Assembly (NCBI GenBank): GCA_021819985.1
Contig: JAKAEG010000119.1
Span: 1-8,885 of the forward strand
Source of the DNA: Nitrospirota bacterium
GTDB taxonomy: Bacteria; Nitrospirota; Thermodesulfovibrionia; Thermodesulfovibrionales; JdFR-88
Reading direction: 5' to 3'
DNA: 8,885 nucleotides
Part shown: positions 1 through 7,234 of the stretch, in pieces
How positions within the stretch are numbered: the stretch's first letter is position 1
Layout: the number at the start of each line of letters is the position of its first letter
Position numbers and translations under genes: made by a program
Notes under the pieces: model-generated
The model's input: the letters and a program-made list of their open reading frames with translations, nothing else
The model's database searches: none
Told to the model about the DNA's origin: nothing

Positions 1-63
1 CAGGGTGATATGCAGTGCCTTGGATATATCGCTCCGTGCATTTGTGCAAAGACTGGAAAATGA
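1..63 (+). CDS. C-terminal end of an upstream gene (partial)
   Basis: Frame 1 is open from the window edge to a TGA at 61-63, giving 20 residues that end ...CICAKTGK. The stop is followed immediately by the GTG/ATG start of the next gene, the arrangement expected of two translationally coupled genes in one operon. The fragment is too short to assign a family. If the next gene is a restriction endonuclease, a DNA methyltransferase would be the natural partner, but nothing in these 20 residues proves it. A 20-codon open frame can also occur by chance, so the call rests mainly on the tight junction. Confidence 0.45.
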   Translation, partial: QGDMQCLGYIAPCICAKTGK

Positions 64-909
64 GTGATGAAACCATCGCCTGATTATAGTAGGATGGGCA
101 AGGACTTCTGGGCTGATATTCGAAGCATCAGCCAAAAAGTTGGGTATACAGTGAGAGGAAAAAATGTCATTAGAGTACCCGCGATAGAGGAGATTAAGGA
201 TGTTTATAAAAAAATCGGCCTTACCTCCAGTCATTTAGTAACCAGAGAAAACAGGCTGACGGCGCGCGGTAAAAGGGTTGTAGGGTACTTCAACTACAGG
301 GCCAAAGTCCTAAATACCGAGGTTGAACCATTACTAATGGACGTTAGCGACGCCCGCGCCGTATTTGATAGGCTTTACGAGGAACTGAAGCCCAAATGTC
401 ACATCCCCATGAATAAGCAGAAAGGCGATAAAAAAACTCCATCTTACTTCACTGGAATTATTAATATGCTAATTGCGGCCAATGCAAATGGGGCAGATTG
501 TGACTATAATCCACGAGAATTGACGACCGTCACGCGCGAGAATAGGCCGCTCCGCACATTTGCCCGCTGGGTAGACGGCGCATTCCCGAAGGCGGTAAAT
601 CCGGTAGCTGTTTGGGAGATTAAGGAATATTATTACACAACCACTTTTGGCAGTAGAGTTGCCGATGGTGTTTACGAGTCGCTATTGGATGTAATGGAAA
701 TGGAAGAACTCCGGGAACACGAGGGGCTCCATGTCTTGCATTACCTTATGGTCGATTCGCATTACACTTGGTGGGAGTGTGGAAAGTCGTACCTTTGTCG
801 TTTGATTGACATGCTCAACATGCGGTATGTGGATGAAATCCTTTTTGGGCGCGAAGTAGTTGATCGGTTGCCTGAGATCGTCAAAGAGTGGCAAAAATTA
901 GTGCGGTAA
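64..909 (+). CDS. Hypothetical protein, putative PD-(D/E)XK (restriction-type) endonuclease
   Basis: A 281-residue soluble protein with no signal peptide or membrane segment. The central region holds D171 (VDGAFP), then VWEIKEYY with E185 and K187. The D-x13-E-x-K spacing and the hydrophobic strand before ExK fit the PD-(D/E)XK nuclease core, in which the acidic residues bind Mg2+ and the lysine assists hydrolysis. E205 in the following helix could contribute. The C-terminal part (about 222-281) is rich in aromatic residues and I do not recognise it. The frame can start no earlier than GTG 64, because TGA 61-63 is in frame just upstream; ATG 67 is equally plausible. The ribosome site is weak (GGA at 55-57), so translation is probably coupled to the upstream gene. 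Codon use looks more AT-rich than in the smc-dgt block, suggesting acquired DNA. Function is inferred from the motif only; a non-restriction nuclease or an unrelated protein remains possible. Confidence 0.5.
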   Translation: MMKPSPDYSRMGKDFWADIRSISQKVGYTVRGKNVIRVPAIEEIKDVYKKIGLTSSHLVTRENRLTARGKRVVGYFNYRAKVLNTEVEPLLMDVSDARAVFDRLYEELKPKCHIPMNKQKGDKKTPSYFTGIINMLIAANANGADCDYNPRELTTVTRENRPLRTFARWVDGAFPKAVNPVAVWEIKEYYYTTTFGSRVADGVYESLLDVMEMEELREHEGLHVLHYLMVDSHYTWWECGKSYLCRLIDMLNMRYVDEILFGREVVDRLPEIVKEWQKLVR

Positions 910-987
910 ATCCCTGCCCTTGTGTCTCCAAAACATTTTAGAAACAGTTTCCCGCCTTACCACCTACGTTTCCACCATCTGTAAGAA

Positions 988-1010
988 GTGGTCCAAACAA
1001 TAGGGACCAC
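988..1010. repeat. Inverted repeat between convergent genes
   Basis: GTGGTCC at 988-994 pairs perfectly with GGACCAC at 1004-1010 across a 9-base loop. It lies in the 133-base gap between the convergent nuclease-like gene and fabF. Neither strand has a U-run after the stem, so it is not a canonical intrinsic terminator, although its place between two converging stops suits a role at transcript ends. A weaker AT-rich repeat, AAGATAT 1031-1037 with ATATCTT 1046-1052, overlaps the fabF stop codon. Confidence 0.4.
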
Positions 1011-1042
1011 CTCTAACGCAAGGAGAGGCCAAGATATTTAAT

Positions 1043-2254
1043 TCAATATCTTTTAATCACAACCGACGCGTTAAACCCGCCCAGGCCAAACGAGTTTGCA
1101 ATAACGGTCCTGACCGGCGCGGGTTGCGTGCTCGTTGGAAGGTTAAGCGCGCCGTCCTGATCTTTTATATTCGGGTTTCCGGGCAGCAAACCCTCTTTGA
1201 TGCACATTAGCGCCAAAGCGGTCTCGAACGGCCCGGAGGCGGCAAGCATATGCCCGGTTAGCGCCTTTGCGGCAAATACGGGCGCCTCATCCCCCCGTGC
1301 TCCTAAAGCTTTTTTTATTGCCTCCTCTTCCGTCTTGTCCCCGAGCCTGGTGCCGGTTGCGTGCGCGCTGATCAGGTCTATTTCCCGATCGCTCATTCCG
1401 GCCTCCTCTATCGCTTTTCTCATCGCCCTGGCCTGTCCGGAAGGATCAGGTCTGGTATCGTGGAAGGCATCCATTCCGCAGCCGTAGCCGCATATCTCGC
1501 CATAGATATGCGCCCCCCGTTTAAGCGCATGCTCCAGTTCTTCAAGCACCAGAACGCATGCCCCTTCGGCCAGGACAAAACCGTCGCGCTTTCTGTCAAA
1601 AGGACGACTGGCCCAGGGGGTATTTGATTTAGAGAGCGCGCCCAATCTCAAATACGCCTCCACACAGAACCTGGTGAGCGGGGCCTCCGCCCCGCCGCAA
1701 AGGCACAGCGTCTCGATCCCTTTTTTTATATATGTAAACCCCTCGCCAATGGCCTGCATCCCGGAGGCACAGGCGCTTGAGACCCCCATGGTTCGCCCGG
1801 TAATCCCCAGTTTCCTTGCCACCAATGACGCAGCGGCCCCTGCCTGGCTTCCGGGCATGAGGAAAGCCGAATACCTGCCCTTAAGAGCGGCTTCCTCCAA
1901 TCTGGTGATCCCGCCCCTGCTGGACCCCATTACCACCGCGCACCCGGATTTGTCTTCAGCCCTTTTTTCAAACTGGATATCTGGAAACGAGTCTTCGGCC
2001 GCCATCCTGGCAGCGGACACCGCGTACCAGGCAAAAGGGTCGGTCCTCGCGGCCTCTTTGGTCGTGAGATAATGGTTGAGATCAAAATTTTTTTTGATTT
2101 CGCCCGCCGCAAAAAAAACCTTCCTGCTTAAAAGGACTTTCGTGCATACGTCTATCCCCGAGCGGCCATGTTTAACCGCCTCCCAGGAACGCTTGAAATC
2201 CGCTCCGGGGGGTGTAACAGCCCCTATGCCCGTAACAACCACCCTTTTGTCCAT
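1043..2254 (-). CDS. fabF: Beta-ketoacyl-ACP synthase II (FabF-type KAS)
   Basis: A complete 403-residue condensing enzyme of the thiolase fold, the usual FabF length (about 410). It catalyses decarboxylative Claisen condensation of malonyl-ACP with an acyl-enzyme in cytoplasmic fatty-acid elongation. The N-terminus RVVVTGIGAVTP is typical. Nucleophile Cys162 lies in SSACASGMQ, His298 in SAHATGT, and Lys330 and His335 in AAKALTGHMLAASG, so the Cys-His-His set and the helper lysine are intact. The C-terminal glycine loop reads SFGLGGFNAS (388-397), with Leu391 where E. coli FabF has its gatekeeper Phe. The start ATG (2252-2254) has a weak GAAGAG upstream. No acpP, fabG, fabD or other pathway gene is in the window, so it may supply general fatty-acid synthesis or a specialised acyl chain. 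The family call is firm; the FabF role rather than a specialised KAS is less certain. Confidence 0.92.
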   Translation of the reverse strand: MDKRVVVTGIGAVTPPGADFKRSWEAVKHGRSGIDVCTKVLLSRKVFFAAGEIKKNFDLNHYLTTKEAARTDPFAWYAVSAARMAAEDSFPDIQFEKRAEDKSGCAVVMGSSRGGITRLEEAALKGRYSAFLMPGSQAGAAASLVARKLGITGRTMGVSSACASGMQAIGEGFTYIKKGIETLCLCGGAEAPLTRFCVEAYLRLGALSKSNTPWASRPFDRKRDGFVLAEGACVLVLEELEHALKRGAHIYGEICGYGCGMDAFHDTRPDPSGQARAMRKAIEEAGMSDREIDLISAHATGTRLGDKTEEEAIKKALGARGDEAPVFAAKALTGHMLAASGPFETALALMCIKEGLLPGNPNIKDQDGALNLPTSTQPAPVRTVIANSFGLGGFNASVVIKRY

Positions 2255-2301
2255 AGAAAAACTCTTCGTAAACTATCTTAGCAGAATCAGTTGACGAGGA
2301 T

Positions 2302-2334
2302 AAGGGATGGCAGGCTTGCTTTCCCTGCCTCCTT
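2302..2334. repeat. Hairpin in the fabF-smc intergenic region
   Basis: GGCAGG at 2309-2314 pairs with CCTGCC at 2324-2329 (9-base loop), and an outer AAGG 2302-2305 / CCTT 2331-2334 extends the stem past a small internal loop. It sits 48-80 bases upstream of the fabF start, and could be in the fabF leader if transcription starts farther out. No U-run follows on either strand. Its function is unknown; it may be an operator or a leader hairpin. Confidence 0.3.
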
Positions 2335-2359
2335 CCGCTTGCAATTTTTGCTCTTATTT

Positions 2360-2365
2360 TGTCAA
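2360..2365 (-). promoter_or_regulatory. Candidate -35 element for fabF
   Basis: On the minus strand these bases read TTGACA, a perfect sigma70 -35 hexamer about 105 bases upstream of the fabF start. No convincing -10 hexamer lies 16-18 bases downstream, so I record only the -35 match. A closer alternative -10 (TAAGAT, about 30 bases before the ATG) has a poor -35 partner. The true fabF promoter is unresolved. Confidence 0.2.
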
Positions 2366-2385
2366 GACCCGCCCTCTTCCGGTTC

Positions 2386-2415
2386 TTGTTTTTGATTAAG
2401 CCAAATAGGTATACT
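2386..2415 (+). promoter_or_regulatory. Sigma70-like promoter for smc-dgt
   Basis: TTGTTT at 2386-2391 and TATACT at 2410-2415 are separated by 18 bases, a near-consensus -35/-10 pair. They point toward smc, with predicted initiation about 30 bases before its ATG, leaving a short leader that contains the purine-rich GGGGGAG ribosome site (about 2429-2436). This would drive smc and the downstream dgt. Confidence 0.5.
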
Positions 2416-2450
2416 ACTGCTACTTTCCGGGGGAGCAAAACCAAAAAAAG

Positions 2451-5400
2451 ATGCGTATTGAGAAGATAGAACTTACAGGATTTAAATCATTCGCCGACAA
2501 GACAGTAATCGAACTCCATCCGGGCATTACCTGCATCGTAGGGCCAAACGGCTGCGGAAAAAGCAACGTGGTGGACTCTTTCAAGTGGGTCCTTGGCGAG
2601 CAGAGCGCAAAAAGCCTTAGGGGCGACAAGATGATGGAGGTCGTCTTCGACGGCTCCCAGAGCAAAAAGCCCAAAGGCATGGCCGAAGTGAGCCTTCAGG
2701 TAAACGGGATCAACGGGGGCAGCCCGACCACTGTAACCAGAAGACTGTACCGCTCGGGCGAAAGCGATTACCTCATAAACAAGGCCTCATGCCGCTTAAA
2801 GGACGTAAAAGACATATTCCTCGATACCGGCCTCGAACTGAAAAGCTATGCCATATTCGAACAGGGCAATATTTCGAGGATCATAAATTCCAAGCCCGAA
2901 GACCGCCGCTTCCTCATAGAAGAGGTCGCGGGGGTGGTCAAATACAAGATAAGGCGCGGCGAGGCCGAAAGCAAGCTGGAATCCTCCCGCCTGAACCTCC
3001 AAAGGATCGCCGATATCATTGGGGAGGTCAAAAGGCAGATAAACTCCCTGGACAGGCAGGCCAAAAAGGCGGAGCGGTATAAAAAACTGGCTGAAGAGCT
3101 GAAGGTAATTGAGCTGAAGCAGGCCAGAAGGGATTACCTGGCGCTAGCTGCCGCTCTTGAAGAGCTTTCCCTGTCGCTTGCTGCCATGAAGGAAAAAGAC
3201 GCAGCCCTCAGGGCCAGGGTTTCAGAGCTTGAAGACACGCATGCCCAAAGGCGCATAACGCTTGCGGACCGGGAAAAGGCGGCCCAGGCCCTTTACGATG
3301 AATTGCAGGGTCTTCAGCGCGATATCGCGGCAAAGGAACGGCAAACGGCCATCCTCGATACGGAAAAAGAAGCGCTAAGGCAAAACCTCGAACGCCTGGA
3401 AAAAACCGAAGGCGAACTCAATCAGAACATAATCGATTCTGACCAGAGGATATCGGAGCTTCAGGCCGAATCCGGCTCTCTTTCCACTGCTATTACCTCC
3501 TTTGAAGAAACACTAAAACAAAACAGCAGCGGGCTTAATGAATCTAGAGACTCCATCGAGCAGCTTGAGGCTGAGCTGGAACAGCAAAGGCGCCAGCTTT
3601 TCCGTGCGTCCGAAGAACTTAGCATGCATGCCGGGGAGATCGGAAAGGCGGAGCTTGCTATCGAGGGCCACAAAAAAAGAGAGCTTTCGATAACGGGTGA
3701 AGCGGAGGCGCTGAAAGAAACGCTCGCCCATAGTGAAAAGGGCCTCTCGGAACTCGAAACCAAGGCGGTCGAAAGCGGAAAAGGCAACATGCTTGTGAAG
3801 GAAGAAAAAGAGACCCTCACGGCTGAGCTTTCGGCCCTAAGGCAGCGCTCGCAGGAGCTTTCCGCACAGATATCCGGCAAAAGGGAGGACCTTGCCCGGG
3901 TATTGTCGAGGATAGATTCACTCAAAGAAATACTACTGGATCCGGCGTCTAGGGAGTTGTTAAATAATTCGGCGGACCAGATCAACATAGAAAAAAGCCT
4001 TTCTGACGTTATAGAGGCCGTGCCGGAGTACGAAAAGGCGATCGAGGCGGCGCTAAAGGAATTTTTGGCGGGCGGCTTTATCGTACCTGACAGGAAGACC
4101 GCCATTGCCGCCCTGAAAACGCTAAGAGACAAGGACATAGAGAGGACATCCTTTATTCCGGTCTCTATAAACGGAAATGGCGGGAATGGAGCAGTTGCGC
4201 ATGAGCTGCCCTCAGGCGTGCTTGGCAGGGCCACTGATTTCGTAAAGGCCATGCCGGGATTCGAGGGGCTCACAAAAGCCCTGTTAAATGACGTGCTAAT
4301 CGTGCGGGAGCTGGAAGACGCCCCCGAGGCAACAGGCGGTTTCATGTACATAAGCCTTGCTGGCGAGGCAATTGAGCCAAGAGGCACGCTTACAAGCGGA
4401 AAGACACTCGGGCTTCTGGCCAGAAAAAGGGAACTGAGGGGGCTTCAGAACGAGGCCGAAGAGCTTAAATCAAATGTAGCATCACTAGAAGAGGAGGCTG
4501 CAAGCAATAGCGCCCGCGCCCAGGAGAAGGAACACCTCCTCACCGGGGCACAGACTCGCCTTCACGAGCTTGAAAAAGAGATATCCCTCCTCAATCACTC
4601 GCTTGAAAGCGGCAAGCTGGAACTGGAGCGCCTTCAGAAGAAATCCTCATATCTGAAAATAGAGAGCGAGACCCTTAAAAGCGAGCTGGCGCGCATGGAA
4701 AGCGAGCTTTTCGAGCTGGCCGGCAAAAAGACCGCCTTTGAGGAGAAGAAAACCCTTAAGGAGCAGGAAATAGCCGGGCTTCAGGAAAGGCTTGGGGCCG
4801 CAAGGCAGGCTTATGAAGAGGAAAGATCAGAGGTTGTGGAGCAGAAGCTTGAGCTTAATAACCTGAAACAGGCATTTGAGAGCCTCAAGAAAGAGATATC
4901 CTCCCTCGATAATCGGAAACAGGAAGCAGCCCGGCAGATTGAGAGGGCCGGGGCAGAAAAGCTTTCGGCCTCGCAGAGCCTTGAGCAGAAGAACGCCCAG
5001 ACGGAAGAGCTTTTGGCTGTTTTAAGAGAGGTCGTTAAAAACGCCCAGCAAAAAGAAGCGGAGGCTCTGGAAGAAAAGCGCGGGGTCGAGCAGCTGGCGG
5101 AAGAAATAAACGGGATCGAGCTTCCGTTAAAATCCCTGCGGCAGGAAATAGACGCCTTGGGCCGCCAGATAGCGGAGTGCGAGGTAAAGGTCTCCCAGAC
5201 CGGGATGCGGATCGAAAACCTGAAGCAAAACATCGGAAACACTTATCAGGTCGAGATAGAGACACATGAGGCCGGCCCGCTGGAAGAAGGCGAGGAAGAA
5301 AGAGGCGAGGAGCTTAAAAAGAAGCTGGCCGAGCTGGGCCCCGTGAGCCTTGCCACAATAGAGGAATACGAGGAGCTTACAAAAAGGTTCGAGTTTCTGA

Positions 5401-5933
5401 ACACGCAAAGGGAGGATCTGGAAAAATCCATCGCAGAGCTGGAAGAGGCGATCAAAAAACTGAACACCTCCACAAGAAAGATGCTCAGAGACGCGTTTGA
5501 CGCTCTAAAGGTAAAATTTTCGGAGGTCTTCATGGATTTCTTTGGCGGGGGGCACGCCGAACTTGTACTGACCGATGAGAACAACATCCTTGAGACCGGG
5601 ATTGATATAATCGCCCAGCCGCCGGGCAAAAAGCTCCAGAACATAAACCTGCTTTCAGGCGGAGAAAAATCCCTTACCGCCCTTTCTCTTCTTTTTGCGA
5701 GTTTTCTCATAAAACCCACTCCGCTTTGCATCCTGGACGAGGCGGACGCGGCGCTGGACGAATCGAACACCTACAAGTTCGCCCAGATGCTCAAGACGTT
5801 ATCGCAGGCAACGCAGTTCGTAGTGATATCGCACAACAGGATCACCATGGAGGTGGCCGACTACATCTACGGGATCACGATGCAGGAGCCCGGCGTCTCC
5901 AAGGCCATCTCGATGCGCTTGTCCGAGGCCTAA
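2451..5933 (+). CDS. smc: Chromosome partition protein SMC
   Basis: A complete 1160-residue structural-maintenance-of-chromosomes ATPase, close to the usual 1170-1190. With ScpA and ScpB it forms the ring complex that extrudes DNA loops and aligns sister chromosome arms on the nucleoid. The N-terminal head has Walker A GPNGCGKS (31-38) and Q-loop Gln138. A long coiled coil rich in Glu, Lys, Leu and Ala runs about 165-490, the hinge about 490-655 (ending near GTLTSGK), and the returning coil about 660-985. The C-terminal head has signature LSGGE (1068-1072), Walker B CILDEAD with Asp1096 and catalytic Glu1097, and D-loop LDESN from 1102. All ATPase motifs are intact. The ATG at 2451 matches the conserved N-terminus MRIEKIELTGFKSFAD; its GGGGGAG ribosome site is unusually far (about 14 bases). 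scpA, scpB, ftsY and rnc, frequent neighbours elsewhere, are absent from the window. Confidence 0.98.
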   Translation: MRIEKIELTGFKSFADKTVIELHPGITCIVGPNGCGKSNVVDSFKWVLGEQSAKSLRGDKMMEVVFDGSQSKKPKGMAEVSLQVNGINGGSPTTVTRRLYRSGESDYLINKASCRLKDVKDIFLDTGLELKSYAIFEQGNISRIINSKPEDRRFLIEEVAGVVKYKIRRGEAESKLESSRLNLQRIADIIGEVKRQINSLDRQAKKAERYKKLAEELKVIELKQARRDYLALAAALEELSLSLAAMKEKDAALRARVSELEDTHAQRRITLADREKAAQALYDELQGLQRDIAAKERQTAILDTEKEALRQNLERLEKTEGELNQNIIDSDQRISELQAESGSLSTAITSFEETLKQNSSGLNESRDSIEQLEAELEQQRRQLFRASEELSMHAGEIGKAELAIEGHKKRELSITGEAEALKETLAHSEKGLSELETKAVESGKGNMLVKEEKETLTAELSALRQRSQELSAQISGKREDLARVLSRIDSLKEILLDPASRELLNNSADQINIEKSLSDVIEAVPEYEKAIEAALKEFLAGGFIVPDRKTAIAALKTLRDKDIERTSFIPVSINGNGGNGAVAHELPSGVLGRATDFVKAMPGFEGLTKALLNDVLIVRELEDAPEATGGFMYISLAGEAIEPRGTLTSGKTLGLLARKRELRGLQNEAEELKSNVASLEEEAASNSARAQEKEHLLTGAQTRLHELEKEISLLNHSLESGKLELERLQKKSSYLKIESETLKSELARMESELFELAGKKTAFEEKKTLKEQEIAGLQERLGAARQAYEEERSEVVEQKLELNNLKQAFESLKKEISSLDNRKQEAARQIERAGAEKLSASQSLEQKNAQTEELLAVLREVVKNAQQKEAEALEEKRGVEQLAEEINGIELPLKSLRQEIDALGRQIAECEVKVSQTGMRIENLKQNIGNTYQVEIETHEAGPLEEGEEERGEELKKKLAELGPVSLATIEEYEELTKRFEFLNTQREDLEKSIAELEEAIKKLNTSTRKMLRDAFDALKVKFSEVFMDFFGGGHAELVLTDENNILETGIDIIAQPPGKKLQNINLLSGGEKSLTALSLLFASFLIKPTPLCILDEADAALDESNTYKFAQMLKTLSQATQFVVISHNRITMEVADYIYGITMQEPGVSKAISMRLSEA

Positions 5934-5960
5934 AAATTTTCTATCTGTAAAAAAGCAAAC

Positions 5961-7007
5961 ATGAAACCGGGGATAAGAGCGCAGACCGAAAAAATAGAAG
6001 ACCAGATACTGCACCCCAGGGCTGCCAGAAGCGCCTTGAGCAAAGGCAGGTCCCGCCCGGAAAAGGAAGGCGACATTCGGACCTGCTTTCAGCGCGACAG
6101 GGACCGGATAATACATTCAAAATCCTTCCGCAGGTTGAAATACAAAACACAGGTGTTCCTTGCCCCCAAAGGGGACCACTACCGCACCCGCCTTACCCAT
6201 GTGCTTGAAGTAAGCCAGATAGCCCGCACCATCTCGCGCGCCCTGAGGTTGAACGAGGACCTGACCGAGGCCATCTCCCTTGGCCACGACCTGGGGCACA
6301 CCCCTTTCGGACACGCGGGCGAGGCCGTCTTAAGAGAGATACAGCCCGGGGGGTTCGAGCATTACGAGCAGAGCCTTCGCGTGGTTGAGGTTCTGGAGAG
6401 GGACGGAAAGGGCCTCAATCTCACATTCGAGGTTAAAAACGGGATCGTAAAGCACTCCAAGGGAAAAGGCAACATAATACCTAAAAGTCCGTCTGAGGCC
6501 GCAAGCACCCTTGAGGGCCAGGTGGTCCGGGTGTGCGATTCCATCGCCTATCTGAACCATGATCTCGATGACGCCCTTAGGGCCCAGGTCATTAAGAAAT
6601 CGGAGATCCCGCCAGAGGCCACCCGTGTGCTTGGCGATAATTACTCGGCAAGAATAGACACCATGGTCAAGGATGTTATCTACGAAACGGCGGAAGATGA
6701 AGACCTCTCCGGCTTAAGGATGAGCGAAAAGGTCTTGGACTCCATAACTGTTTTGAGGCGTTTTCTTTACGAGCGCGTGTATGAGAATGAGGGGACGAAG
6801 GCGGAATTCAGGAAGGCCAAAAAGATACTGGAAGACCTTTATGCATATTTTCTGGAGCACCCGGACGAGGCGTTCCATGACACCCCGGCCTTAAAGCGGG
6901 GAGACCCCCACAGGGTTGTATGCGATTTCATAGCGGGCATGACGGACCGCTTCGCGCTGGCCACTTACGACCGCCTGTTCATGCCAAGACAGTGGACGGT
7001 TTATTAG
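5961..7007 (+). CDS. dgt: Deoxyguanosinetriphosphate triphosphohydrolase-like protein
   Basis: A complete 348-residue HD-domain hydrolase of the dGTPase family. Such enzymes cleave dNTPs to the deoxynucleoside and tripolyphosphate, limiting the dNTP pool in the cytosol. The conserved N-terminal block includes FQRDRDRIIHSKSFRRLKYK (43-62). The metal-binding HD set is His80 (RLTHVLEV), His109-Asp110 (GHDLGHTPFGH) and probably Asp193 (VCDSIAY). The length fits the shorter dGTPase-like class, shorter than the approximately 505-residue E. coli Dgt, so substrate preference may be broader than dGTP. It follows smc by 27 bases on the same strand and is probably cotranscribed. The ATG has no strong Shine-Dalgarno sequence. 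The reading frame happens to stay open 55 codons past the TAG, but RLFMPRQWTVY looks like a natural family C-terminus. No canonical intrinsic terminator follows. Confidence 0.93.
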   Translation: MKPGIRAQTEKIEDQILHPRAARSALSKGRSRPEKEGDIRTCFQRDRDRIIHSKSFRRLKYKTQVFLAPKGDHYRTRLTHVLEVSQIARTISRALRLNEDLTEAISLGHDLGHTPFGHAGEAVLREIQPGGFEHYEQSLRVVEVLERDGKGLNLTFEVKNGIVKHSKGKGNIIPKSPSEAASTLEGQVVRVCDSIAYLNHDLDDALRAQVIKKSEIPPEATRVLGDNYSARIDTMVKDVIYETAEDEDLSGLRMSEKVLDSITVLRRFLYERVYENEGTKAEFRKAKKILEDLYAYFLEHPDEAFHDTPALKRGDPHRVVCDFIAGMTDRFALATYDRLFMPRQWTVY

Positions 7008-7051
7008 TTTGCCGAATTCAAAAGCCCTGTAGTTGAGGGCGAGGTGAGGCT

Positions 7052-7081
7052 TTCCCCCTTCGAACAAACGGTTTCGGGGAA
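7052..7081 (+). other. Imperfect hairpin downstream of dgt
   Basis: TTCCC 7052-7056 with GGGAA 7077-7081, and CGAA 7061-7064 with TTCG 7073-7076, form a bulged stem 45 bases after the dgt stop. There is no U-run directly after it, so it is a weak candidate for the operon's transcript end. The rest of 7008-7193 shows no gene I can support. Confidence 0.25.
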
Positions 7082-7193
7082 GCGTGTCGGAGGCAATAAT
7101 TCTTCCCGTACTTTTCTTCCAAAATATTCTCGAAAAAGTGTAGATTACTACCAGAATAAGATTAGCAGGCGCTAAGAAAAAAATTTAAAAAGT

Positions 7194-7224
7194 GTAGGTC
7201 GGGTTAGCGCAGCGTAACCCGACA
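7194..7224 (+). repeat. REP hairpin, left copy
   Basis: GTAG at 7194-7197 is followed by a perfect 9-base inverted repeat, GTCGGGTTA 7198-7206 and TAACCCGAC 7215-7223, with an 8-base centre GCGCAGCG. It is the reverse complement of the right copy (7759-7789) over 31 bases with one mismatch in the loop. It lies 10 bases before the RAYT start codon. Confidence 0.85.
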
Positions 7225-7234
7225 ATTCCAATTA

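Noticed and set aside
60..83. ATG at 60-62 as start of the first gene
   Set aside because: That frame hits TGA after seven codons; the long frame starts at GTG 64 or ATG 67.
1674..2072. Plus-strand open frame (132 codons) within fabF
   Set aside because: It is antisense to the FabF active-site region, and FabF motifs clearly explain the sequence.
2391..2415. TTGATT (2392-2397) as -35 for the TATACT box
   Set aside because: The spacing is only 12 bases; TTGTTT at 2386-2391 with an 18-base spacer fits better.
3461..4387. Long minus-strand open frame (308 codons) within smc
   Set aside because: It is antisense to the well-supported SMC coiled-coil and hinge coding region, and its Ser-rich composition is the expected shadow of Glu/Leu/Lys codons.
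5246..5770. Minus-strand open frame (174 codons) over the SMC C-terminal head
   Set aside because: It lies opposite conserved ATPase motifs, has a Ser-rich shadow composition and no recognisable motif.
7198..7223. Intrinsic terminator reading of the left REP hairpin
   Set aside because: No U-run follows the stem, and the inverted partner copy plus GTAG identify it as a REP sequence, although it may still affect transcript ends.
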